In this document: piece by piece, positions 32,664 to 40,930 of the stretch
Numbering within the stretch: position 1 is the stretch's first letter
Layout of the letters: each line of letters begins with the position of its first letter
NCBI GenBank assembly: GCA_019186845.1
Contig: JABARW010000011.1
Coordinates: 1-64,000 of the forward strand
Source: Planctomycetota bacterium
GTDB taxonomy: Bacteria > Planctomycetota > UBA8742 > UBA2392
DNA: 64,000 nt
Direction: 5' to 3'
Made by a program: the position numbers and the translations under genes
The notes under the pieces: generated by a model
Seen by the model: the letters and a program-made list of their open reading frames with translations, nothing else
Told to the model about the DNA's origin: nothing
The model's database searches: none

Positions 32664-34058
32664 TTGATCGTGAGCAACCTCCTACCGTCCTGTGGTTTCG
32701 TCCTCGCGTTTGCCCTGCTGGCGGCCGGGTGCACCACGCCTCAGCCAGAAGGCGTTGCCATCAAGCCATTGTCCGTGCCCGCCTGGGCCAAAGACGGCCA
32801 ACACCCCGACTTTCCTCGCCAAACCCATATCGCGGCCTACGCGGCAGCCGATACGGCTGTCAACGCCAAGCAGGCAGCCGATATGCTGCTGGAAGAACTC
32901 ATCACAGAAAGGGTCATCGATCTGGCGGGGGAACGACTGGCCGGTACGCGTCTGGGCCATATGTTGAGCGGGCGCGCGGCCTGGCTGCTTGCTCCGGAGC
33001 TGGGTCAGGGTGTGAAGCGCGACTTTGCCACGGACGGGTTTGAGGCCGTCGCTGTCAGCGCTATCGAGTACTCGGAACTCAAGTACCGCGCGCAGGGACT
33101 GCTCACGCTTGCGCTGGAGCTCTGGCGACAGAACGTCCCCCCACCGGAGCTTGACCATGCGGCCCAGCGCGCCAAATCCTGGATCGAACGTTTCTGGCTT
33201 TCCGTGCGGGTCTTTGCGCTGCGCATACTCGGCGAGAACGAAGTGGACCGCGAGGCGCTCAGCGCGGCGGAAACAGCCGCTCTGACGCTCATCGACCTGC
33301 CGGCCCAGATGAATGTTTCGCTGGATGGACTCAAGCAGAAGGCTCAGCTCATGGGCGGCACGAAGGAAGATTTGGCTCTTACCGCGTCGTTTCGCGGTCG
33401 CTCCCTTCAGGGGTTGAGCTTGCGCTGGGCCGTGGAGGTACCGGGCAACCGCGTTATTAGCGGATCACCCGAGTTCAACACGGCAGGACAGGCTTTCTGC
33501 AAAGTCTTCATGCTTGCAGGCAACGGAAGTGACTACGCCTACGTTCAGGCCCGCCTGGACCTTGATGGATTGAGCGGCCGAAGACTTGGACTGTCGCTGC
33601 CCGCCTGGCGCTGGCAGATTGTCGTGCCGTCTCGCCGGCAGGCGCTGCTGGACATTGACGTTCAGGAGAAATACGGAGAGGCCTTGACCGAACCGGTGTT
33701 CCTGCCCGCCGCCACCGAGTGGGCGAGGCTCAATGATCTGACGCTGGCCTCCGACATCCACCCCATAAAGGCCAAAGACTACCCCTACCGCCTGCGCCTG
33801 GCGGGCAGCATCAAGGTCAGCGTTCTGCGACAGGGAGAAAAGCTGATCGCGCGGGCTGAGGGCAGCCTGACCCTGTCAGATGCGGACTCTTCTGCCACAA
33901 TTTACCGCTATTCCCCATCAGCTCTTCTTGAGGGAAACGCGGAATCCAAGCCGTCAGAGCTTGCTGCGTTTGCACTTCGGGAGGCAGCCGCCGAAACCCT
34001 GCTCGAATTCGGTGCGCGTGTGTTGGCCTTGCTGCCAGCCCCTCCTACGAAGAATTGA
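32664..34058 (+). CDS. Putative lipoprotein with LPP20/FlgT-like N-terminal region
   Basis: 464 residues from a TTG at 32664 (a GTG two codons later is equally possible). The signal peptide ends in a lipobox, FALLAAGC, so the mature protein should be lipidated. Residues 38-75 (VPAWAKDGQHPDFPRQTHIAAYAAADTAVNAKQAA) recall LPP20-type domains, which begin with P-x-W and a YI/HIAA-G stretch. The rest is predicted mixed alpha/beta without known motifs. No neighbour clarifies its role: a divergent peptidase is on one side and a convergent membrane protein on the other. Confidence 0.7.
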   Translation: MIVSNLLPSCGFVLAFALLAAGCTTPQPEGVAIKPLSVPAWAKDGQHPDFPRQTHIAAYAAADTAVNAKQAADMLLEELITERVIDLAGERLAGTRLGHMLSGRAAWLLAPELGQGVKRDFATDGFEAVAVSAIEYSELKYRAQGLLTLALELWRQNVPPPELDHAAQRAKSWIERFWLSVRVFALRILGENEVDREALSAAETAALTLIDLPAQMNVSLDGLKQKAQLMGGTKEDLALTASFRGRSLQGLSLRWAVEVPGNRVISGSPEFNTAGQAFCKVFMLAGNGSDYAYVQARLDLDGLSGRRLGLSLPAWRWQIVVPSRRQALLDIDVQEKYGEALTEPVFLPAATEWARLNDLTLASDIHPIKAKDYPYRLRLAGSIKVSVLRQGEKLIARAEGSLTLSDADSSATIYRYSPSALLEGNAESKPSELAAFALREAAAETLLEFGARVLALLPAPPTKN

Positions 34059-34114
34059 AACCCGGCAGGCAGTGCCTGCAGGTTTGTCCCTGTCACCGGC
34101 CCTGCGTAGCCGGT

Positions 34115-35212
34115 TTAGTCGCGCTTGGCGGAAGAATCCCAGTCCGATTCGTCTGCGGCAGGCAGCGCCTTGCCGTCACTTTCCTTCGCAGGCGACTCTT
34201 CGCGGGCCTGGCGCTCGATCTTGGCCGCGAGTGCCTGAATGTCCTCCGGGCTGAACACCTGGCCCAGCACCTCTGACTTGTTGGGCTGTTCCTGCCCCGC
34301 CCTGGGACGGGGTTCGAAGCGGCTCAAGGCGGCACGCTCCAACTCTTTCAGCTCCTCTTCCGTGAAATTGCCCGGATGGTCTTTGGCCGCCGGGGCCGGC
34401 AGGGTGGACTTGGGGGCCTTGCCCCGTTCACGCCGCTCTCGGGCCTTCTTCTTCAATTCTTCGAGCTGGGCCGGGGTATAGGCGCCAAGTTTGCCCAGGG
34501 GATCGCCCGGCGCACCACTACGCCCGCCACCAGCTTGCTCCCATCGCTCAAATTCTGCCTTGCGTTGAGACGCCAGCCGCTTGAACTTCTCGATCTCCTC
34601 AGGCGAGAGGTTGCGCAACTCCGGCTTGGGCAGGGTCGCTGGCTGGGGCAGAGACTCTGCGGCTGTTTTCTCGGGTGCCTTGCCCGCCGGGGGAGAGGGG
34701 GTTCGGCCCGCCCCCCGCCCGGGGCCCATGCCTCCCACAGCTTCGACACCTTCCCGCACTTGAGCCACGATGTTCTCTGCAAGCCACAGGAGATATTCGA
34801 TGTCGTGGGCATCAAAATCGAGCGGTTTGAGCCAACCCTGGATGCTGGCATCGCTCCCCCCCGCCGCGACGGCCCCTGCGAGTTGGTCAAAGCGCTGGGG
34901 GCCGAGCTTTCCCAGCAGATAGCGGCGATACTCCTCCTCCTGCAGCTCATTGTCCAAGGCCGCGTCTGCCTTGGCCGCCTGCTTCCATGTGGCGAAGGCA
35001 TTGATGGCTGAGAGAACAGCCCCCACCAGCAGGATCAGAGAGACCGGCAGAATGCCCAGCAACGTGAACAGACCCGCCAGGGATATGCACAGCAGGGCCA
35101 TCATCACTTTGGGCATGGGACGATTCTCGTCCACCTGACGTTGCAGTGACTCACGTTCGCCCGCACGCCTGACAAGAATCCGATCCAGCAACTTGTGGTA
35201 TTGAATGGCCAT
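34115..35212 (-). CDS. Hypothetical membrane protein with long charged cytoplasmic tail
   Basis: 365 residues. Two adjacent hydrophobic segments (VMMALLCISLAGLFTLLGILPVSLILLVGAVLSAI, residues 33-67) form a hairpin. A helical region and a Pro/Gly linker follow, then three repeated short motifs of the form LSPEEIEKFKRLASQR, YTPAQLEELKKKARERR and FTEEELKELERAALSRF, and finally FSPEDIQALAAKIERQ. The repeats look like small helical hairpins, possibly protein-binding. The ATG at 35212 has no good Shine-Dalgarno. It is divergent from the TPM/Tim44-like operon and may be functionally linked to it. The family is unrecognised. Confidence 0.65.
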   Translation of the reverse strand: MAIQYHKLLDRILVRRAGERESLQRQVDENRPMPKVMMALLCISLAGLFTLLGILPVSLILLVGAVLSAINAFATWKQAAKADAALDNELQEEEYRRYLLGKLGPQRFDQLAGAVAAGGSDASIQGWLKPLDFDAHDIEYLLWLAENIVAQVREGVEAVGGMGPGRGAGRTPSPPAGKAPEKTAAESLPQPATLPKPELRNLSPEEIEKFKRLASQRKAEFERWEQAGGGRSGAPGDPLGKLGAYTPAQLEELKKKARERRERGKAPKSTLPAPAAKDHPGNFTEEELKELERAALSRFEPRPRAGQEQPNKSEVLGQVFSPEDIQALAAKIERQAREESPAKESDGKALPAADESDWDSSAKRD

Positions 35213-35318
35213 GTGGTACGGAGGTCTTCGCCCTTGCCCAGCCGAAGCCAGATTACGAATCTCGCAGCGGTTTTGTAACTTCACGGCCTTCCCGATTGCG
35301 GCAGATTAGCGAGTAACC

Positions 35319-35972
35319 ATGGGTTCTCCCCTGCGAGACAGACGCGTGCTGAGTGACGCCGGCCTCAAGCGCCTTGAAGCCGCCATCGCTTCGGCGGAAG
35401 CGGCGACATCCTGTGAGTTCATTGTGGTGCTGGCCCCGGCGTCCTCCCGCTATGAAGGAAAAACCCTCAAGGCCGGCGCGGCTGTGGCCCTGTTGGTTTT
35501 CATCGCGCTTTACTGGGTTCATTTTTTCACCACGGGCCGCCCTGACGCGCTGTGGCTGCTGGCTGAAGCCTGCGTGGCGGGCGCCTGCGCAGCCTTTGCT
35601 GTCACCAGGATGCCCGCCTTGCAGCGCCTGTTCATTCCTCGTGCGCAGATGCATGCGGCCGTGACTCAGGCGGCAGGCAGCGTGTTTCACGAGCAGAACG
35701 CGAGCTTCACCGAGGAGCGCAACGCGGCATTGCTCTATGTCAGTGTCCTTGAAGGAGAAGCCCGCCTTCTCGCCGACGTTCAACTGGAGCGCAAGGTCAA
35801 GGAGGCGCGCCTGAATGAAGTGCTGGCGGCCCTGCTCAACCACAAGGGTGAAGCCATCGAGGGCTTGGAGGATGCTATCGCGCAACTGGGTCGCCTGTGC
35901 GCCGAGTCCTTTCCTCGCGCTGCCGGCGATGTGAACGAACTGCCTGACAGACCGATCATCCGGCTCCCCTAA
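35319..35972 (+). CDS. TPM-domain membrane protein
   Basis: 217 residues. The N-terminus (VLSDAGLKRLEAAIASAEAATSCEFIVVLAPASS) and the C-terminal half (FTEERNAALLYVSVLEGEARLLAD...VLAALLNHKGEAIEGLEDAIAQLG) match a TPM domain split by two membrane helices (AGAAVALLVFIALYWVHFF and LWLLAEACVAGACAAFAV). TPM proteins are periplasmic or membrane proteins; some act in photosystem repair as phosphatases, but most bacterial ones are uncharacterised. It starts an operon with two Tim44-like proteins, the next gene following its stop codon by one base. Confidence 0.8.
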   Translation: MGSPLRDRRVLSDAGLKRLEAAIASAEAATSCEFIVVLAPASSRYEGKTLKAGAAVALLVFIALYWVHFFTTGRPDALWLLAEACVAGACAAFAVTRMPALQRLFIPRAQMHAAVTQAAGSVFHEQNASFTEERNAALLYVSVLEGEARLLADVQLERKVKEARLNEVLAALLNHKGEAIEGLEDAIAQLGRLCAESFPRAAGDVNELPDRPIIRLP

Positions 35973-35973
35973 C

Positions 35974-37449
35974 ATGGCAAGAACGCTACTGACACTGCTG
36001 ATGCTGGCGACGCTTCTGGGCGCCTGGGGGCAACCGCTGCATGCCGACTTTGGCTGCGGTGGTGACTACAGCGGCGGCAGTGACTACGGTGGTTCCAGCA
36101 GTGACTACGGGGGTAGCTCCAGCGGCTACAGTTCCTCAGACAGCAGCGACTACGGCAGCGGCGGCGGGTCGGATGACCCCATCGCGGGCTTCATCGGCTT
36201 TGCCGCGCTTCTGGTCGTGGGCGCCGTGGGCTGGCTTATCGACAAGTTCGAACGCAGGTCAGTCAAGCGTGCGGCGGCGAGCGTCTTGAGCGCCCCACCC
36301 GACTGGGCAGCGACCATTCGCGCCACGGACCCCAACTTCTCCGGCCCCCTGTTTGTGGAGTTCGCCAACCTGGTGTTCGTCAAGTACCACCAGGCGCGGG
36401 GCCGCGACGGCAAGCGCGACTCCATCATGCCGTACGTGAGCGCGCCCCTGCGTGCCGCGATTCCCGCCGAAGATGTCGTCATCGATGGCGTTGTTGTGGG
36501 TGGGCGCCGCGTGGAGTCCGTGACTGAGCATGCCGCCGCCACCAAGATTGCCGTCGTGTTCCGCGCCAATCTGTTCCGGGTGCAGGGCGGCACGAGGCTC
36601 AAGGATTTCGTGGAACAGGTCCTGGTCTTCTCGCGCCCCAAGGGAGTGTTGACGCCTGATCCCGCCCAGGTCATGCGACTGGGATGCCCCGCCTGCGGCA
36701 GCCCCGAAGAGCCGCGCAGCAGCGGGCATTGCCCCAGTTGCGGCAGCCTTTCAGCCACCGGAGAAATGGCCTGGCAGGTGGTGGCCGTGGAGACACGGCG
36801 CAGCGAAGCGCGCGGCGCGGAGCAACGCAGGCTGGGACATCACAGCGCCGGGCTGGATCGGCCGACCTTCGTGCATTCAGGCCTGCAGGCCGCATTGCGA
36901 GCGTTGACCGCCCGCGACAGGGGATTTTCCCATGAGTCCTTCGTGAACCGCGCTTCTCATGTGTTCAAGGAGCTGCAGTTGGGATGGGCGGCGCGAGACT
37001 TCGGCCGGCTGAGGCCCCACTTGTCTGACGGGCTTTACAACAGCGTTCGTTTCGGGCTTGAGCGTCACGACCAGCAGGACCTGCGCGCCATCATCAAGGA
37101 AATTGACGTCTACCGGGTTGACCTGGCCAAGATAGAGCACGACGCCTGGTTCGACACCGTCACCGCCCGCATCTTCGCGCGCATGCTGGACTACACGCTG
37201 GACGCCCAGGGCAACCTTTACAAGGGCGACCACAAGGAAAAGCGTGATTACAGCGAATACTGGACCTTCATTCGCCGAAGCGACCGGCCGCACCGGCCCT
37301 CTGTTCAAGGCCAGTGCCCCAGTTGCGGTGCTCCTCTGGACAAGATCAACCAGGCCGGCATCTGCGGCTACTGCAACAGCAAGATCGTGAGCGGGGATTT
37401 CGACTGGGTGCTTTGCCGCATAGAACAAGACGAAGAGTACAGGGGCTGA
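35974..37449 (+). CDS. Tim44-like domain protein with two zinc ribbons, paralogue A
   Basis: 491 residues. A signal-like N-terminus is followed by a Gly/Ser/Tyr-rich low-complexity segment (residues 28-70) and a membrane helix (IAGFIGFAALLVVGAVGWLI). Then two Tim44-like domains alternate with two zinc ribbons: domain 1 (DPNFSGPLFVEFANLVFVKYHQARG), CPACGSPEEPRSSGHCPSCG, domain 2 (RDRGFSHESFVNRASHVFKELQLGWAARDFGRLRPHLSDGLY), and CPSCGAPLDKINQAGICGYCNS near the C-terminus. Tim44-like domains bind membranes and proteins. The ribbons suggest a cytoplasmic soluble part anchored by the single helix. The operon is with TPM and paralogue B. Confidence 0.8.
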   Translation: MARTLLTLLMLATLLGAWGQPLHADFGCGGDYSGGSDYGGSSSDYGGSSSGYSSSDSSDYGSGGGSDDPIAGFIGFAALLVVGAVGWLIDKFERRSVKRAAASVLSAPPDWAATIRATDPNFSGPLFVEFANLVFVKYHQARGRDGKRDSIMPYVSAPLRAAIPAEDVVIDGVVVGGRRVESVTEHAAATKIAVVFRANLFRVQGGTRLKDFVEQVLVFSRPKGVLTPDPAQVMRLGCPACGSPEEPRSSGHCPSCGSLSATGEMAWQVVAVETRRSEARGAEQRRLGHHSAGLDRPTFVHSGLQAALRALTARDRGFSHESFVNRASHVFKELQLGWAARDFGRLRPHLSDGLYNSVRFGLERHDQQDLRAIIKEIDVYRVDLAKIEHDAWFDTVTARIFARMLDYTLDAQGNLYKGDHKEKRDYSEYWTFIRRSDRPHRPSVQGQCPSCGAPLDKINQAGICGYCNSKIVSGDFDWVLCRIEQDEEYRG

Positions 37450-37450
37450 T

Positions 37451-38953
37451 GTGGGACCCAAGCGCATTGCCGCCATTCTCCTGATGCAATTTGCCTGCGG
37501 CATGGCCGCAGCCGAGTTGCTTGCCCGCGCGGGTGGCGGTGATTCCTTCAGTGGCGGAGGAGGGGGCGGGAGCGGCGGCGACGGCGACATTGGCGCCCTG
37601 ATCTACCTCATTGTGCAGCTCATCCGCCTGCTGCTCTGGCTATGGATGGAAGGCGGACCCGTCGGAAAGGTGCTCTGCCTTGCCATCATCGTCGCCCTGG
37701 CCTGGGGCGGCTTTTGGTGGTGGCGCCAGTCCCAGCGCGAAAAGCAGCGAGCCATCGAGGGCAAGGTATATCGCGGCGCTCGCGCGCCAGGCAGGGGTGC
37801 TCAAGAGCGCGGCTTTGCGTCGATCCTTGAGCGCGACCCGAACTTCTCAAGGGTGTTGTTTCTGGATTTCGCCCACCTGATTTTCACCAAGCTCCACGAG
37901 TCACGGGGCAAAGGCGACGGCAGCATCGCGCCCTACCTGACGCCGACACTGCGTGAAAAACTGAACCAGAGCAGTGCTACGGCTTCCAATATCGTGGTGG
38001 GAGCTACGGAAATCGAGAGTGCCGAGATTACGGACGCAGAGCAGCGAATCTCCGTCCGCTTCAAGGCCAACGTGCTCGAGCAGTCCGGGGGCGAATCACG
38101 GCGCCTGCTGCTGGAGCAACGCCTGACGTTTGCCCGCCCTCACGGCATCATCACACGCTCTCCGGAGCAAACGCTCAAACTGGGTTGCCCCAATTGCGGC
38201 AGCCCTGAAGAGCCCAAGCTCGACGGCAAATGCCCAAGCTGCGGCACTTTGACGGCGCGGGGAGCGGCTGGCTGGCAGGTCAAAACTCTGCAGACGCTGC
38301 GCAAGCAGGCCGCACTGGAGCCCCTGATCTCCAGCGGAGGTGTTGAAGAGGGCACCGGTGCACCCACAGTAGTCTCGCCCCTGCTTCAGTCGCAGTTGCG
38401 CGCCTTGAAGGTCCGCGACCCGGCGTTCAATCTGACGGCCCTGACCCAGCGCGTTCAACACATGTTCATGGAGGTGCAGCGAGGCTGGAGCGAGGCAGAC
38501 GCCTCGCGTCTCCGCCCCTTCGAAACAGACACATTGTTCGACGCGCACCGCTATTGGATTGAGCGCTTCGTCGAGCAGGGCGTCAGAAACGTTCTGGAGG
38601 AAGTCACCATCGAGCGCATTCAGCTAGCTAAACTCGAGCACGACGCCTGGTACGACGCGGCTACCGTACGCATCTTCGCCTCGATGCGTGACTGGTACAG
38701 GGATCGGAACGGCAAGACCGTGGGCGGGAACCCGAAGGTCATTCGACGGTTCTCCGAGTACTGGACGCTGATTCGTCGAGCCGAGGCTGCCGGCAAGCCC
38801 AGCGGCGACCCCAGCCGCTGCCCAAGTTGCGGCGCCCCCCTGGATCGAGTGAACATGGCGGGCATCTGTGAGTACTGCGGCAGCAAAGTCATCAGCGGTA
38901 CGTTCGACTGGGTCCTGTCCAGCATCACACAGGATGAGGAGTACGCAGGCTGA
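37451..38953 (+). CDS. Tim44-like domain protein with two zinc ribbons, paralogue B
   Basis: 500 residues, sharing the whole architecture of the preceding gene. It has a signal-like N-terminus, a Gly-rich tract (residues 28-46), two hydrophobic segments (IYLIVQLIRLLLWLWM, VLCLAIIVALAWGGFWWW), Tim44-like domain 1 (DPNFSRVLFLDFAHLIFTKLHESRG), ribbon CPNCGSPEEPKLDGKCPSCG, domain 2 (RDPAFNLTALTQRVQHMFMEVQRGWSEADASRLRPF) and ribbon CPSCGAPLDRVNMAGICEYCGS. The end FDWVLSSITQDEEYAG mirrors FDWVLCRIEQDEEYRG. The GTG start at 37451 has AGGGG 5 bases upstream, inside the preceding gene. A tandem duplication that has diverged. Confidence 0.8.
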   Translation: MGPKRIAAILLMQFACGMAAAELLARAGGGDSFSGGGGGGSGGDGDIGALIYLIVQLIRLLLWLWMEGGPVGKVLCLAIIVALAWGGFWWWRQSQREKQRAIEGKVYRGARAPGRGAQERGFASILERDPNFSRVLFLDFAHLIFTKLHESRGKGDGSIAPYLTPTLREKLNQSSATASNIVVGATEIESAEITDAEQRISVRFKANVLEQSGGESRRLLLEQRLTFARPHGIITRSPEQTLKLGCPNCGSPEEPKLDGKCPSCGTLTARGAAGWQVKTLQTLRKQAALEPLISSGGVEEGTGAPTVVSPLLQSQLRALKVRDPAFNLTALTQRVQHMFMEVQRGWSEADASRLRPFETDTLFDAHRYWIERFVEQGVRNVLEEVTIERIQLAKLEHDAWYDAATVRIFASMRDWYRDRNGKTVGGNPKVIRRFSEYWTLIRRAEAAGKPSGDPSRCPSCGAPLDRVNMAGICEYCGSKVISGTFDWVLSSITQDEEYAG

Positions 38954-38981
38954 CGCCGCCCTGGTTACGCTGAGTGCATAG

Positions 38982-39009
38982 TTACCAGCACTTGGGCATT
39001 TTCTATACA
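38982..39009 (+). promoter_or_regulatory. Candidate sigma-70 promoter in the 38954-39260 spacer
   Basis: TTACCA (38982-38987) and TATACA (39004-39009) are 16 bases apart, the spacing seen elsewhere in this window. The strand and position fit a short transcript ending at the terminator at 39205-39242. Confidence 0.4.
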
Positions 39010-39082
39010 GGGAAAAAGCCGGGTGTTACGAAATGGAATCGTTGCAAGTCAATTGGCATAGGGACTTGCGCAGGTTCAACAT

Positions 39083-39098
39083 TGGCATGAGGGTTGCG
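39083..39098 (+). promoter_or_regulatory. Sigma-54-like -24/-12 element
   Basis: TGGCATGAGGGTTGCG fits the sigma-54 consensus TGGCAyG-N4-TTGC exactly in spacing. A near copy one base too long (TGGCATAGGGACTTGCG) lies 34 bases upstream. No activator site or downstream coding gene on this strand is evident, so it may be fortuitous. Confidence 0.35.
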
Positions 39099-39204
39099 AA
39101 GCATAGGTTGGAAGACCGGCCCCCAAGCCGTTTTCTACGCCGAACACACCCAGCGCAAGCTGGGTGTGATTCGTTTGGCAACAGTCCATGAGTACCTGGT
39201 TCCA

Positions 39205-39242
39205 AAAAGGTGAGGCGCGGCATTCGCCGCGCCTCGCCTTTT
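39205..39242. terminator. Strong bidirectional terminator
   Basis: A 17-bp stem with one G-U pair (39205-39221 with 39226-39242), a 4-base loop and A/T runs on both flanks, so it can end transcription from either side. It serves the flavin oxidoreductase gene, which stops at 39261, and any plus-strand transcript. Confidence 0.85.
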
Positions 39243-39260
39243 CACGACCGGCATGCCGTA

Positions 39261-40709
39261 CTAGCCCACGAGCGCCTTCATTTCCTCGTCGGCAAAGGCA
39301 CCACCCTGACCGGTGAGGTAGGTAATGAGGGCGTTGTCCATGTTGTAAATGTCTCCGGCGAGCAAGCTGGTGATGCTGCTTTGCAGCAAGGGCCGCCTGC
39401 GGCTGGTGACCATCTGCTTCAGGAAATCCCGATTGTAGAAAGCATCGATAAAGGCCCAGAAAACGGCAGTGCCGCTGCGAATTTTCTGCTCATAGTCCTG
39501 GAACATCTTCGCGCTGAAGTCATTGGTGGCAAAGGCACTGTCCAGAGTCTCGGCGGCCAGCTCGGCTGCCTTGGTACTCAAGAACACGCCGGAGCTGAAA
39601 ACCGGGTCAATGAACGCGCCGGCATCGCCCACCTTGATCAGCCGGTCCGCCACGTGGCGGTCGCTGGTGAAGCTGAAATCCGCCTCGCTGCGGTACTCGC
39701 CGCACGCCACGGCATGGCGCATGCGCGGTTCCATGGCGCGGCTTTCCTTGATGCTCTTCCACAAGAATTGCTCCGCCGACAAGTTGGCCTGGCGGTAGTA
39801 CTCGGCGTCTGCTACCACGCCGACACTGGTCGTGCCGTCCGAGAACGGAATGAGCCAGAACCAGCCCATTTTGGTGTCGCCAAAGCGCACGATGATGATG
39901 TTGGAGGGGTCCTGTTCACAGCGCACCACGTTGGTGAAATGATTGAAGGCGGTCACCTTGCGGTGCGTGGGATGGATCTTGCGCTGGCCTTGACGGCTGC
40001 TCATGAAGGTCCAGCGGCCGGAAACGTCGCAAACCACCTGCGCCTCTATCCGGCCGCCCGTCGTTTCCAGCACCGCCTTGTCCGCCCCGGCACTGAACGA
40101 AGTCGCGCTCAAGGGCTGGAACACTTTGGTACCCATCTCCGCGGCGTGGTCGAGCAGGACTTTGTCAAAATCCGCCCGCTGCACCTGAAAGGCGTAGGGA
40201 TGGTCCTTGTCCAGACCGTTCTTGAACCAGAAGCACTCTTCTTCAAGAGTTTCGTCAATGACGAATCGAGCTCCGCGCTTGACCATGAACCCGTTGTCGT
40301 GAATCTTTTGCAAGGCGCCGCTCTTCTTCCAGATGTCGATGGAGAAGGGCAGCAAAGACTCCCCGATACGGAATCGCGGGAACTTTTCGCGTTCCACAAT
40401 GCACACGCTGCGCCCCTGCTTGCGCAACAGAGCGGCCAGGGTGCTGCCTCCGGGGCCTCCGCCCACGATGGCGACGTCGAATCGGCCCAGCACTGGGCTG
40501 GATGCGGGCTTCAGCGCCGATGACTTTCTGTGAGTGCCCGCAGCCGGCTTGGCTCGTTTGGAGTTTTTGGCGGGTTTCTTGGCGGACTTCGCCGGCTTGG
40601 TTGGTTTGCTGCTCTTGCGAGACGCCTTGGTCTTCCTGCTGCCCGTGACGGTCTGTTTGCGCCCCTTGGCGATCCGCGCCCCGGATCGCTTGCCCTTATT
40701 AGGCTTCAT
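39261..40709 (-). CDS. FAD-dependent oxidoreductase (halogenase/geranylgeranyl-reductase-like) with histone-H1-like N-terminal tail
   Basis: 482 residues. After about 75 residues rich in Lys, Ala, Ser and Pro (KPAKSAKKPAKNSKRAKPAA) comes a GR2-type flavoprotein: FDVAIVGGGPGGSTLAALLRKQG for the FAD dinucleotide, FPRFRIGESLLPFS, VCDVSGR, WFWLIPFSDGTTSVGVV and VGDAGAFIDPVFSSGVFLSTKAAELAA. The GESLLP and GW-type segments resemble tryptophan-halogenase-like and geranylgeranyl-reductase-like enzymes. The halogenase WxWxIP motif appears as FWLIP. The substrate is unknown. The ATG at 40709 has GAGG upstream. The basic tail could bind nucleic acid or an acidic partner and is the unusual part. Confidence 0.82.
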   Translation of the reverse strand: MKPNKGKRSGARIAKGRKQTVTGSRKTKASRKSSKPTKPAKSAKKPAKNSKRAKPAAGTHRKSSALKPASSPVLGRFDVAIVGGGPGGSTLAALLRKQGRSVCIVEREKFPRFRIGESLLPFSIDIWKKSGALQKIHDNGFMVKRGARFVIDETLEEECFWFKNGLDKDHPYAFQVQRADFDKVLLDHAAEMGTKVFQPLSATSFSAGADKAVLETTGGRIEAQVVCDVSGRWTFMSSRQGQRKIHPTHRKVTAFNHFTNVVRCEQDPSNIIIVRFGDTKMGWFWLIPFSDGTTSVGVVADAEYYRQANLSAEQFLWKSIKESRAMEPRMRHAVACGEYRSEADFSFTSDRHVADRLIKVGDAGAFIDPVFSSGVFLSTKAAELAAETLDSAFATNDFSAKMFQDYEQKIRSGTAVFWAFIDAFYNRDFLKQMVTSRRRPLLQSSITSLLAGDIYNMDNALITYLTGQGGAFADEEMKALVG

Positions 40710-40930
40710 GATCTTGCCCTCTTTCCCCCGTATCAGAGCAGTATCAAGACCGGACCGTCCTAAAGCAAGGCCCCCGACAAGCGCAGCCGCACCTTGCGCC
40801 TCTCTTTCGCGTGCCCTAGATTGCGGACGTTGCGCTGCGGTGAGCGTATCGAACCGGTGCGACACCCGGGATGCTCGCAAGATAGCCGCGCCCTTTGGCG
40901 GGCTGCGAGCGGCTGGAGCCAGGAGTCGGC

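Larger units (their letters stand above)
39016..39242 (+). ncRNA. Candidate small RNA between convergent genes
   Basis: The 307-base spacer 38954-39260 holds a promoter-like pair, a sigma-54-like element, a perfect 10-bp hairpin with a GCAA tetraloop (39145-39168, CACACCCAGC and its complement) and ends in a 17-bp terminator stem. That set would make a transcript of about 130-225 bases. A 52-codon basic frame (39033-39191, starting MESLQVNWHRDLRR) is also open but lacks a good Shine-Dalgarno. It could instead be the long 3' end of the Tim44-like operon. Confidence 0.35.

Noticed and set aside
39033..39191. 52-codon basic open frame in the 38954-39260 spacer
   Set aside because: It lacks a convincing Shine-Dalgarno, runs through a strong RNA hairpin and has no recognisable protein features.
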